Assembly (NCBI GenBank): GCA_021792235.1
Contig: JAJYVC010000039.1
Location: 1 to 12,087 of the forward strand
DNA length: 12,087 nt
Direction: 5' to 3'
DNA from: Microcaldota archaeon
GTDB taxonomy: Archaea; Micrarchaeota; Micrarchaeia; Micrarchaeales; CABMGC01
Positions 1 to 6,897 of this stretch are shown here, one piece after another; position 1 is the stretch's first letter, and every line of letters starts with the position of its first letter. Position numbers and translations under genes: made by a program. The notes beneath the pieces were generated by a model. The model ran no database searches. It was not told where the DNA came from and saw nothing but the letters and a program-made list of their open reading frames with translations.

Positions 1-1
1 T

Positions 2-559
2 GCCTCTGCAGCAAATAAGATCCTTGTCAGAATAATAAACGGGTCCGACGAGATAGAAGAAGTGCACAGGATAGAACGTGCTTCTGACAAGGATGCTTTC
101 GAGATAACCAATTCGATAACCTCTGGGGCGATTGCTCCCAATCTGATAGATGACATGATTCAGTTCGTGGATAAGGAGGATGACATAGTGGATTTGATAT
201 TCAACCTATCAAGAACGATAGTGAGATTCAGGAAAGCCAAGGAAGGCACAGATACATTTGCTAAGAAAAGCCTGCTGGAGATGTCTGAATTAACCGAATC
301 TGCGCTCAGACTGCTTTATGAAATGCACAGGGCCGGAACTCTTGCCGAAGCCCGCAGGCTTAGGGCAAAAATAAAAGCTATTGAGCATAAAGGAGACATA
401 CTCAAGGACAAGTTGCTTGATTACGCATACAGCACGAGGCTCAATTTCAGGTCGTTCTATTACATCCAGGATGTCGCATACCTGTCTGATGATATACTGG
501 ACAGATGCGAGGATGCATCAGACATGATATCGGGCATAATGCGCTCCATAATAACATAG
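2..559 (+). CDS. DUF47 / PhoU-like phosphate transport accessory protein (5' end off window)
   Basis: Cytoplasmic helical protein of the DUF47 (PhoU-like, Pit accessory) family, usually encoded next to PiT phosphate permeases and thought to modulate them. The reading frame is open from base 2, so the true start lies upstream of the window. A GTG at 62 is in frame, but residues before it (ILVRIINGSDEIEE) already look like the family's first helix, so 62 is probably internal. The visible 185 residues are almost all charged, heptad-like helix, including a segment near codons 125-140 (EARRLRAKIKAIEHKGD) of the type seen in PhoU bundles. Family members are about 210-220 residues, so roughly 25-35 are missing. 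It is followed at once by the transporter gene with a one-base TAG/GTG overlap, which supports joint translation and function. Assignment is from residue pattern and context; no metal-binding motif was verified. Confidence 0.8.
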   Translation, partial: ASAANKILVRIINGSDEIEEVHRIERASDKDAFEITNSITSGAIAPNLIDDMIQFVDKEDDIVDLIFNLSRTIVRFRKAKEGTDTFAKKSLLEMSELTESALRLLYEMHRAGTLAEARRLRAKIKAIEHKGDILKDKLLDYAYSTRLNFRSFYYIQDVAYLSDDILDRCEDASDMISGIMRSIIT

Positions 560-1500
560 TGGTATGTTTGCTTTGGATAGCCATCTACCTTCTCCTGTTC
601 GTGCTCGTTGCCTTAGTTTCAGGCAATAATCTGTCTGCATGCTCAGGTGCAATAATATCTGGAAGAGTGGTTGACAGAAAGACAGGCATATCGATAACAA
701 TACTCGGGTACGTGGCTGGATTCATGCTTCAAGGAGGGCTGCTCAAAGTAGGTTTGCAGACCCTGCTTCCAGTGCAATCCGCTGTATTGGTCTCCATCGC
801 ACTGGTGATAGCGCTTGTCGTATTCATAGTATCGCACATGCTGCGTGTGCCGCAGTCGCTGTCTATAACTTTTGCCATGGCCCTTGTAGGGATAGGCTTG
901 GCCTATGGAAAGCCACTGAATGCAGATTATGTGTCAGGAATGATAGGCTTCTGGATACTGTCCTCGCTGGCAAGTACGGTGCTGGCCATGACAGTGATGA
1001 GATCCCTTCATGGCTTTCTGGAAAAGAGGAACGTGTGGAAATCGGTAAGGAACATAAAGCTGGCGCTCATACTGATTTCTTTCCTGACCGCTTTCGTGCT
1101 TGGGGCCAATACGATAGGCTTCCTGTTCGCTTCAGTATACGCACTGACTGACGCGTTTTATGCGATGGTACTTACCATAATCGCAATTGTCATAGGCAGC
1201 ATATTCCTGAGCAAAGGCGAGCTGAAGACAGTCGGATCTGGCATACTGCCACTCAGGTACCTAAATGCATTCATATCGCAATCTGCCTCAGTCGTGGTTG
1301 TGGAGATAGCCACATTGTTCAGCATACCTGCTTCAAATACGCAGGCGTTCGTGGCAAGCCTTTACGGCGCGGGGATAAGCTACAGGACAAGGCTGATAAG
1401 GAAGAGGCCGATGTTCAGCATAGTACTTTCGTGGGTGGCGACAGCTGCGGTTAGCCTTGTAATAGGCTTCCTGGCTACCTTTGCTATTTACCATCTCTGA
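559..1500 (+). CDS. PiT-family inorganic phosphate transporter
   Basis: Integral membrane permease of the PiT family, probably importing inorganic phosphate with a coupling cation. About 313 residues, near the length of short archaeal PiT proteins. The sequence is hydrophobic with some nine to ten membrane segments. The family's duplicated signature is present twice: SGNNLSACSGAIISG at about residues 21-35, and LGANTIG at about 181-187. The first copy has GNN rather than the common GAND, as I recall from some other archaeal PiT proteins. I chose GTG 559 as start because its G is the last base of the upstream TAG. TTG 568 is an alternative. An ATG at 505 is in frame but would lie inside the upstream gene and add a polar leader. 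The 3' end overlaps the convergent Cgi121-like gene by 17 bases. Substrate is inferred from family and the DUF47 neighbour. Confidence 0.85.
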   Translation: MVCLLWIAIYLLLFVLVALVSGNNLSACSGAIISGRVVDRKTGISITILGYVAGFMLQGGLLKVGLQTLLPVQSAVLVSIALVIALVVFIVSHMLRVPQSLSITFAMALVGIGLAYGKPLNADYVSGMIGFWILSSLASTVLAMTVMRSLHGFLEKRNVWKSVRNIKLALILISFLTAFVLGANTIGFLFASVYALTDAFYAMVLTIIAIVIGSIFLSKGELKTVGSGILPLRYLNAFISQSASVVVVEIATLFSIPASNTQAFVASLYGAGISYRTRLIRKRPMFSIVLSWVATAAVSLVIGFLATFAIYHL

Positions 1501-1927
1501 CTGCAGTCATTGCAACTTGGCCACATTTTCCCATATCTAGGACAAGATTATACGATTTAAGCAACTTCATACTGAACCTGGACACCATCTTGTCAAGAAT
1601 CTCCTTCCTGCTCGAGAACATAACAAACCTGCCGCCTCTAGCTCCGCTGCGTTCTATAGCATTCCCTATGTTCATAGTGCCTGATACGAACATCAGTATC
1701 TCAAGAGAGAGTGAATCTGAATGCATGTTTCCTCTGGCCTTCCTTATGGTGGCATTTATGTACGCGGGAATCAACCTATGTTCGATTTCTTTTGACGGAT
1801 TTATCAGTAGCACGAAGTCGTTTTCCTTGGTCAGAATTTTTGACTCATCCACAATTTCCGAGACGTCAGACGCGGAGCTAAACAAACCTGCGCATATACT
1901 GTCGCTGAATTCGGGCATTGCGTACAT
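1484..1927 (-). CDS. Cgi121-like KEOPS complex subunit
   Basis: Probable Cgi121 subunit of the KEOPS complex, which makes the universal t6A37 modification of ANN-decoding tRNAs; Cgi121 binds tRNA and contacts Bud32. The 147-residue length matches archaeal Cgi121 (about 150). The most telling stretch is at about residues 41-95: LINP followed by a helix, then SLEILMFVSG and NIGNAIERSG, matching the family pattern of a 'xEILxxxSGxxxIxxAIxxxG' core. Start ATG 1927 is the first possible start after an in-frame stop; a second ATG at residue 4 (1918) is nearly as good. A TATA-like octamer lies about 33 bases upstream, so the mRNA would be leaderless or nearly so. It diverges from S8e, a translation gene, and converges on the phosphate transporter. 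The family is divergent, so this is a pattern-level call. Confidence 0.7.
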   Translation of the reverse strand: MYAMPEFSDSICAGLFSSASDVSEIVDESKILTKENDFVLLINPSKEIEHRLIPAYINATIRKARGNMHSDSLSLEILMFVSGTMNIGNAIERSGARGGRFVMFSSRKEILDKMVSRFSMKLLKSYNLVLDMGKCGQVAMTAVRDGK

Positions 1928-1959
1928 CGATCCACTGCAACAATCTAATCGACCACATC

Positions 1960-1967
1960 ATTTAAAT
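1960..1967. promoter_or_regulatory. Palindromic TATA-like element shared by Cgi121-like and S8e genes
   Basis: ATTTAAAT is a perfect palindrome and the only good TATA-like match in the 88-base gap between two divergent genes. It sits about 33 bases from the minus-strand ATG at 1927 and 49 bases from the S8e ATG at 2016. With the archaeal TATA-to-start-site spacing of about 25 bases, the predicted transcripts would have leaders of roughly 8 and 25 bases. No mapped start sites are available; this is inference from spacing. Confidence 0.5.
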
Positions 1968-2015
1968 TGTTTGCCGTTGAATGGATTAGCGATTATAGTT
2001 GCATTAGTGGTAGAT

Positions 2016-2408
2016 ATGAGCCAGTTTGGATCGCAATTCCACGGGAAGTCCGGCAGGAAGCTGAAAGGAAATGGAAAGACAAGGCTGAAGAACAGGGACA
2101 AAAGAAGGCATGAGATGGGAGGATACTTCACCTCGACGAGACTATCTGACAAGAATGTCGTAAAGGCAGTGAGGTCAAGAGGAGGCAACAGCAAGGACAA
2201 GATGCAGTATGCGGCGTTCGCAAACCTGCTCTCTGGCAAGAGTTACAAGAAGGTAAGGATAAAGGCAATAGTAGAATCAAAAGACAACCGAAACTTTGCA
2301 AGGCTTAACATAATAACTAAGGGTACGGTGATAGATACTGAGGATGGGAAGGCGATGGTGACCAACAGGCCGGGAAAGGAGGGCTTCATCAACGCCGTTA
2401 AGTTATAA
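2016..2408 (+). CDS. rps8e: Small ribosomal subunit protein S8e
   Basis: Archaeal/eukaryotic ribosomal protein S8e of the 30S subunit, 130 residues, the usual archaeal length. The N-terminus is rich in Lys/Arg/Gly and binds rRNA; it contains KSGRKLKGNGKTRLKNRDKR at about residues 11-30, followed by KRRHEMGG, a hallmark S8e stretch. The C-terminal half shows the alternating basic strand pattern ending KGTVIDTEDGKAMVTNRPG, typical of the family. ATG 2016 was chosen because the family begins just before the basic segment. The frame runs open much further upstream, but that extension lies opposite the Cgi121-like gene and has no S8e character. Probably first gene of an operon: the next three genes follow with gaps of 10, 5 and 10 bases. 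Expression is likely driven from the ATTTAAAT element upstream. Confidence 0.95.
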   Translation: MSQFGSQFHGKSGRKLKGNGKTRLKNRDKRRHEMGGYFTSTRLSDKNVVKAVRSRGGNSKDKMQYAAFANLLSGKSYKKVRIKAIVESKDNRNFARLNIITKGTVIDTEDGKAMVTNRPGKEGFINAVKL

Positions 2409-2418
2409 AGGTAGTTTG

Positions 2419-2793
2419 ATGCCTGCGAGAGCCTACATCTGCGACCAGAAGGATATGGAGTCGCTTAAGAAACTCATGTCTTACGACCCATTTCTCGACA
2501 AGAGCAAGACGCCAGAGCAGCTTGCAGAACTAAAGAATAATGAGGAGGAGACAGTCATATTCACAAGGCAGGATTACTGGATAAAGGACGGCATAACGCT
2601 TGGGCTTGACAGGGAAAAGTGCTATTTGGTCATAAGTGCAGTCGATTCGTTCCTTGACAAAGCGGACAAGAAGCTTAAGGAGAGCATACCTAGCATAAAG
2701 AGGGCAGACCATGACACCGAGGCGAAGGTAATAGGAGAGATAGACAAGGAGAGAAGCGAGAGCGAACAGGGACTCGGAATGATATTCGGGTAG
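2419..2793 (+). CDS. Conserved-looking hypothetical protein, 124 residues
   Basis: I do not recognise the family. It is a soluble protein with no signal peptide or membrane segment. An N-terminal mixed region (PARAYICDQKDMESLKKLM) is followed by an acidic helix, a central stretch with strand character (about residues 45-75, containing TVIFTRQDYWIKDGITLGLD), then a charged helical tail rich in Glu/Lys/Asp/Arg that ends GLGMIFG. The mix of buried hydrophobic strands and charged helices looks like a folded small domain, not a spurious frame. ATG 2419 is preferred over TTG 2416. The gene lies 10 bases after S8e and 5 bases before argF in the same direction, so it is probably co-transcribed with both. 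The operon position with a ribosomal protein hints at a general cellular role, but no function can be assigned. Confidence 0.8.
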   Translation: MPARAYICDQKDMESLKKLMSYDPFLDKSKTPEQLAELKNNEEETVIFTRQDYWIKDGITLGLDREKCYLVISAVDSFLDKADKKLKESIPSIKRADHDTEAKVIGEIDKERSESEQGLGMIFG

Positions 2794-2798
2794 ATTTC

Positions 2799-3698
2799 TT
2801 GAATCTGCTGAGCTCAAAAGATCTTTCGGCTGCGACGATAAAAGAGATATTCAAGCTTTCGGACAAATTGAAGGATGACGCAAAGCCTCTTGCAAAGGCA
2901 TCGCCGATACTTGCCCTGCTATTCGAGAAATCCTCCACAAGGACAAGGGTCTCGTTCGAGTCCGCCATGATACAGCTAGGGGGACATCCCGTCTACATAG
3001 ATACGAAAACCTCACAGATGTCTAGAGGCGAAAGCCTTGCTGACACTGCCAGGGTGCTAAGCTCGTACGTTGACATAATAGCTGCAAGAATGTACAGGGA
3101 TTCGGACCTTGACGAGCTTGCCGGGCATTCTTCCGTTCCTGTTATAAATGCATTGACAGATCTTGAACATCCATGCCAGGCCCTGAGCGATGTATACACA
3201 ATAAGAGAGGAATTCGGAAAGGTAAAGGGGCTGAAGATAGCGTTCGTTGGAGACATTGCAGCGAACACGGCAAATTCGTTAATGGTCACTGCAGCTAAGA
3301 TGGGGGCACGCGTCTCCCTTGTCGGGCCAAGAGGCTATGAGCCTAACATGGATTATGTGCTTTATGCAAGCAGATACGAGACCATAGAGACGACTGACAA
3401 TCTCCGGGACGGGCTTGCTGGATGCGATGTGGTTTACACCGACACTTTCATAAGCATGGGACAAGAGTCAGATGCCGAAAAGAGGAGAAAGCTTTTTGCC
3501 AAGTACCAGTTGAACGAGGACGTGATGGGGTTTGCAAACAAAGGTGCGAAGGTAATGCACTGCCTCCCGGCCCACAGGGGCGAGGAGATAACATCTGAAC
3601 TGCTTGATGGAAAGAGAAGCATAGTATGGCAACAGGCAAGGAACAAGATGGTAGTCGAGAAAGCGATAATATTATATTTGTTGAACGAACGAAGATAA
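2799..3698 (+). CDS. argF: Ornithine carbamoyltransferase
   Basis: Cytoplasmic carbamoyltransferase making citrulline from ornithine and carbamoyl phosphate, or running the reverse in arginine breakdown. The 299-residue length is normal. Carbamoyl-phosphate motif STRTR is at residues 46-50, HPCQ at 124-127, the ornithine-binding SMG at 219-221, and the OTC-specific HCLPAHRG at 254-261. These separate it from aspartate carbamoyltransferase. Two departures stand out. The usual GDGNN-type loop reads GDIAANTANS (151-160). The near C-terminal carbamoyl-phosphate Arg (QAENR in most OTCs) is Lys283 in QARNK. Start is TTG 2799; the region before it belongs to the upstream gene and no ATG is available nearby. 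It sits 10 bases before UMP kinase. With only half an argininosuccinate lyase nearby, the metabolic direction is open. Confidence 0.93.
   Translation: MNLLSSKDLSAATIKEIFKLSDKLKDDAKPLAKASPILALLFEKSSTRTRVSFESAMIQLGGHPVYIDTKTSQMSRGESLADTARVLSSYVDIIAARMYRDSDLDELAGHSSVPVINALTDLEHPCQALSDVYTIREEFGKVKGLKIAFVGDIAANTANSLMVTAAKMGARVSLVGPRGYEPNMDYVLYASRYETIETTDNLRDGLAGCDVVYTDTFISMGQESDAEKRRKLFAKYQLNEDVMGFANKGAKVMHCLPAHRGEEITSELLDGKRSIVWQQARNKMVVEKAIILYLLNERR
3672..3679 (+). promoter_or_regulatory. Possible internal TATA-like element upstream of UMP kinase
   Basis: TTATATTT lies within an AT-rich run near the 3' end of argF. Its centre is about 33 bases before the UMP kinase ATG, so a transcript starting about 25 bases downstream would have a short leader still containing the GGTG ribosome-binding sequence at 3700-3703. 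It may simply reflect coding sequence, since the gene is also well placed for read-through from the operon. Confidence 0.3.
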
Positions 3699-3708
3699 TG
3701 GTGTACTG

Positions 3709-4392
3709 ATGGACACGATATGCATGTCCCTTGGAGGGAGCATGGTTTCAAGAAAGACCGGCGTAAACGTTTCCTACATAAGAAGGCTGGCAAAGCTCCT
3801 CAAGAAGTACGCAGGAAAGCACAAGTTCATAATAACGGTGGGAGGAGGCTACGCATCGAGGCTATACATAAGCTCATCGAGACAAATAATAACAAATGAG
3901 GCAGTGCTGGATGAGATCGCCATAGCCATAACAAGGATAAACGCACTAATAGTGAAGGACCTATTTTCGGACATGGATGTGTATCCGAATGTTGTCACGG
4001 AACTAGGAGAGCTGAAAATGGCCAACAAGGCAAACAGCGTGGTGTTCCTCGGCGGCCTTCTTCCAGGCATATCCACTGACGCAGTAGCTACGCTTACATG
4101 TGAGGTGTCAGGGAGCAAGACCCTAATAAACATAAGTGAGGATGCCTACATATACGACAGGCCTCCCGAGAACAAGAATGCAAAGAAGCTCGAGACGGTG
4201 AGCCATGACAGAATGATAGAAGTAGCCGCAATCAGAGACACCAGAAGGGCTGGTTCGAACTTCGTTTTTGACTTGGTCGCCGCAAAACTTGCGAAAAGGG
4301 GCAACATAGAGGTGCGCTTCGTCAACGATGACATGCACCAGCTGGAGCTTGCTATAGATGGCAAGATGCATAAGGGAACCACGGTAAAATAG
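3709..4392 (+). CDS. pyrH: UMP kinase (archaeal type)
   Basis: Amino-acid-kinase-fold enzyme phosphorylating UMP to UDP in pyrimidine nucleotide synthesis. The 227-residue length matches archaeal UMP kinases, which lack the extra regulatory segment of many bacterial ones. Visible family elements are MSLGGSMVS at residues 6-14 (nucleotide-binding strand and loop), the glycine-rich ITVGGGYASRLYI at about 42-54, GGLLPGISTDAVA at about 115-127, and a C-terminal NGxx-like segment RFVNDDMHQLELAIDG preceding KGTTV. The SEDAYIYDRPPENKNAKK region corresponds to the family's 'D(G)VYxxDPxxNxxAK' segment. GGTG at 3700-3703, five bases before ATG 3709, supports the start. It follows argF by 10 bases; both pathways use carbamoyl phosphate, which may be coincidental. 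Ile is coded by ATA in 18 of 20 cases by hand count. Confidence 0.92.
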   Translation: MDTICMSLGGSMVSRKTGVNVSYIRRLAKLLKKYAGKHKFIITVGGGYASRLYISSSRQIITNEAVLDEIAIAITRINALIVKDLFSDMDVYPNVVTELGELKMANKANSVVFLGGLLPGISTDAVATLTCEVSGSKTLINISEDAYIYDRPPENKNAKKLETVSHDRMIEVAAIRDTRRAGSNFVFDLVAAKLAKRGNIEVRFVNDDMHQLELAIDGKMHKGTTVK

Positions 4393-4427
4393 TCTGTGAC
4401 TGCACCCTGAGCGCATCGGCTCCTTGT

Positions 4428-5084
4428 TCATTGGGAGTATTTCTTGCCAACCTCTTTATACGCGTCCCTAAACGGGATGCCTCCCTTTACCAAGTCGTAT
4501 GCACGCTGTGTTGAATACACCTCCTCAGTTAGCCCACTTCTGCAATTCTCCTTGTTTACCCGGATATTTCTAATTAGGCGTGCAGCCACCTTCAGACTTT
4601 CAATGGTTATTTGAAATCCGCTAATTACCGGTGATTTTGTAAGGGCTATGTCACGATTGTACCCCGTAGGAAGATTTCCTGCTATTCCCTTGGCCTGGAC
4701 CTCGTAAGACACAATAACTGAGTATTTGGCGCGTAGTAGTTCGAGTACGTCTGGATTCTTTTTCTGTGGCATTATTGAGCTGCCAGTAGTGAACCTGTCT
4801 GGAAGCTCGAAATACCCAAATTCGGGCATGCTGAATATTATCAGATCTGTGGACATCTTATTGATATCTAACATGATCTGCGAAAGGGAATGGAGTATTG
4901 TTGCCTCGAACTTGCCTCTTGACATCTGTGCATAGATTGGATTCCTCTGTATCCTTGCAAAGCCCAGCTCCCTCGCCGTCATGCCTCGATCAAGCTTGAG
5001 AAGAATGCCATATACCGCCACAGTGCCAAGAGGAGACTGGTCAACTAGCCCCAATACAGCATCCATGAGGCGCATGTTGTCCAA
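4428..5084 (-). pseudogene. argH: Argininosuccinate lyase, C-terminal half only (remnant or split gene)
   Basis: Matches the second half of argininosuccinate lyase, which cleaves argininosuccinate to arginine and fumarate. The family signature loop GSSIMPQKKNPDVLELLRAK carries the catalytic Ser region (about residues 102-121), preceded by DQSPLG and YAQMSRGKFE and followed by NLPTGYNRDIALTK and a C-terminal PFRDAYKEVG motif. Only 218 residues are present against about 440-490 in intact enzymes. The missing N-terminal half would hold the conserved HSSRNDQ-type segment and the THLQ catalytic His. The frame extends only 19 codons above the TTG at 5084 before a stop, and the next gene diverges, so no other piece is in this window. 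The usual glycine-rich PLGSxAGYG is degraded to PLGTVAVYG. Best read as a decayed or truncated gene; a functional split partner elsewhere is possible. Confidence 0.75.
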
Positions 5085-5103
5085 CTGCGCCAGATTTGGA
5101 GCG

Positions 5104-5124
5104 TGCTTACGTAAATGATAAGCA
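5104..5124. repeat. Inverted repeat upstream of the sdh promoter
   Basis: TGCTTA and TAAGCA form a perfect six-base inverted repeat separated by nine bases, extendable outward by one G-C and two G-T type matches. The left arm overlaps the palindrome TTACGTAA (5107-5114). It lies immediately upstream of the TATA-like stretch before sdhA and between two divergent genes. This position suits a transcription-factor operator or BRE-proximal site, but a short repeat of this size can occur by chance. Confidence 0.4.
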
Positions 5125-5126
5125 TG

Positions 5127-5142
5127 TATTATTAACTTTTAA
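5127..5142 (+). promoter_or_regulatory. TATA-like promoter region of the sdh operon
   Basis: TATTATTA (5127-5134) runs into ACTTTTAA, an AT-rich stretch 16 to 31 bases before the sdhA ATG at 5158. Using the archaeal spacing of about 25 bases, the first element would start transcription at or next to the ATG, giving a leaderless mRNA. This fits the absence of a Shine-Dalgarno sequence before 5158. The exact element is not certain. Confidence 0.5.
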
Positions 5143-5157
5143 CATGATTTAGAATTG

Positions 5158-6897
5158 ATGGAACTACTCGATTACGATGTAGTTGTATTGGGAAGCGGTA
5201 TAGCAGGGCTCAAGGCAGCGATACATGCAAGCAGGAGTTCGCGTGGGTCGCTGCGCATTGCAGTGGTATCGAAACTGCACGTGATGAGAAGTCACTCCGT
5301 TGCTGCGGAGGGAGGCATATCTGGCGTCCTCTATCCTGACGCCAACCAAGACAGCCAGAAGCTTCACGCGTACGACACTATAAAGGGATCTGATTATCTT
5401 GCGGATCAGGATGCCGTAGAGATGCTTGTGAAAGGAGCTCCTGAAGAGATAAAGTTCTTTGACCATATAGGAGTGCCCTGGAACAGGCGCGAGAAGGGCA
5501 TGATATCACAGAGGGCGTTCGGAGGCATGAGCGTGCCGAGAACAGCATTCGCGGCGGACAAGACCGGATTCTTCATGATGAGATCGCTGTACGATGAGCT
5601 GCTTAGCTACAAGAATGTTGACCTGTTCAACGAGCATTTTGCAACGTCTCTGATAAGGGAAGGAGACACCATACACGGTTTCGTTGCATTTGACTTGGCA
5701 AACAGGAAGATAAAGGCCTTCAGGTCAAAGTCGCTCGTGATTGCGACAGGAGGTGCGTCGAGAGTGTATCATCTAACTACAAACTCATACTCTAACACTG
5801 GTGATGGCACCGCCATGGCGTTCAGGGCAGGGATTCCGATAAAGGACATGGAATTTGTCCAGTTCCACCCTACTGCGCTGATACCTAGCGGGATACTGAT
5901 AACCGAGGCAGCACGGGGAGAGGGAGGATATCTTAGGAACGTCCATGGAGATAGATTCATGGAGAACTACGCCAAGAGCAAGATGGAGCTTGCACCAAGG
6001 GACATAGTATCCCGTGCCATCATAAGCGAAATAAGGGAAGGGAGAGGATTCAAGGATCATGAATCAGGATTCGGATATGTTCACCTGGACCTAAGGCATT
6101 TGGACAGTAAGAAGATAGATGAGAGGCTACCGATGATAAAGGAGATAACAATGAAGATGCTCGGCATAGATCCAGGCAAAGCACCAATACCAGTAAGACC
6201 TGCAACTCACTTCACGATGGGAGGGATACATACAGACATAAAGGGCAGGGTGATGAAGAACAGATCGCATTACATGGAAGGAGTGTGGGCTGCTGGCGAG
6301 TGCGGCTGCGTTAGCGTGCATGGCTCCAATAGGCTCGGGAGCAATTCGTTGAGCCAGTGCTCGGTGTGGGGCAGGCTGACAGGCGAAGAAGCTGCAGCGA
6401 ATGCGCAAAGAAAAGGCAAGATGCCATCAGGCAAGTTCGTGGCGCTAGCAGAACGTGAGGAGGCGAGGGTTCTGGATATTGCTGAGAGGAAGGGCCATCA
6501 GAACCCGTACGCATTGAGGGATTCGTTGTATGAGGTAATGGATGAGCACCTTTACGTGTTCAGAACGCTGTCGGGAATGAGGTTCGCACTCAAAAAGATA
6601 ACCGAGCTGAGAAAGAAGGCCGGAGATATGTACATAGCTGACAAGGGCACAACCTACAACACTAATCTCCGAGAGGCCTTTGAGATAGTCAACCTGCTTG
6701 ACATAGCATGGATAATAGCCGAGGGAGCGCTACGCAGGCATGAGAGCCGTGGTGCGCATGTGGTGAAGGAATATCCGAAAAGGGATGACAAGCACTGGCT
6801 TAAGCACACCATAGCCATAAAATCGCTCGGAAGAATCAGGTTCGAATATCTTCCAGTGAAGATCAGAGGATGGCAGCCAGAGGAGAGGAAATACTAG
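5158..6897 (+). CDS. sdhA: Succinate dehydrogenase / fumarate reductase flavoprotein subunit
   Basis: Catalytic flavoprotein of complex II, on the cytoplasmic side of the membrane, interconverting succinate and fumarate. 579 residues, normal length. The FAD-binding GSGIAG is at 12-17. SHSVAAEGG at 45-53 carries His46, the expected covalent FAD attachment site, which argues against L-aspartate oxidase. Substrate-site elements are QFHPT (235-239), TEAARGEGG (249-257), the proton-transfer Arg281 in PRDIVSRAI, His351 in THFTMGG, and Arg392 in HGSNRLGSNSL. The C-terminal capping part ends with SRGAHVVKEYPKRDDKHWLKH. ATG 5158 is preferred to TTG 5155 directly before it. First gene of a four-gene operon, with a one-base stop/start overlap to the anchor gene. 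Direction (oxidation or fumarate reduction) cannot be told from sequence. Two Trp and several Cys residues are unremarkable. Confidence 0.97.
   Translation: MELLDYDVVVLGSGIAGLKAAIHASRSSRGSLRIAVVSKLHVMRSHSVAAEGGISGVLYPDANQDSQKLHAYDTIKGSDYLADQDAVEMLVKGAPEEIKFFDHIGVPWNRREKGMISQRAFGGMSVPRTAFAADKTGFFMMRSLYDELLSYKNVDLFNEHFATSLIREGDTIHGFVAFDLANRKIKAFRSKSLVIATGGASRVYHLTTNSYSNTGDGTAMAFRAGIPIKDMEFVQFHPTALIPSGILITEAARGEGGYLRNVHGDRFMENYAKSKMELAPRDIVSRAIISEIREGRGFKDHESGFGYVHLDLRHLDSKKIDERLPMIKEITMKMLGIDPGKAPIPVRPATHFTMGGIHTDIKGRVMKNRSHYMEGVWAAGECGCVSVHGSNRLGSNSLSQCSVWGRLTGEEAAANAQRKGKMPSGKFVALAEREEARVLDIAERKGHQNPYALRDSLYEVMDEHLYVFRTLSGMRFALKKITELRKKAGDMYIADKGTTYNTNLREAFEIVNLLDIAWIIAEGALRRHESRGAHVVKEYPKRDDKHWLKHTIAIKSLGRIRFEYLPVKIRGWQPEERKY
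6881..6888 (+). promoter_or_regulatory. Shine-Dalgarno sequence for the anchor subunit
   Basis: AGGAGAGG ends eight bases before GTG 6897, inside the last codons of sdhA. The spacing suits GTG 6897 and is too long for the ATG at 6906, so it decides the start of the downstream membrane protein. Confidence 0.6.

Noticed and set aside
505..558. Earlier ATG start for the PiT transporter
   Set aside because: It lies inside the DUF47 gene and would add a polar leader before the first membrane helix.
1590..2015. In-frame upstream extension of S8e
   Set aside because: It would add 142 residues to a protein of fixed size, is antisense to the Cgi121-like gene, and shows no ribosomal-protein features.
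2403..2410. TTATAAAG as a promoter for the small hypothetical gene
   Set aside because: It is only about 9 bases before the start codon, too close for archaeal TATA spacing, and overlaps the S8e stop.
4393..4427. Possible terminator hairpin between UMP kinase and the lyase remnant
   Set aside because: No convincing stem or T-run is visible on either strand.
5158..6897. L-aspartate oxidase (NadB) as an alternative for the flavoprotein
   Set aside because: The covalent-FAD His46 is present and the gene is linked to an iron-sulfur subunit and membrane anchor, which NadB lacks.
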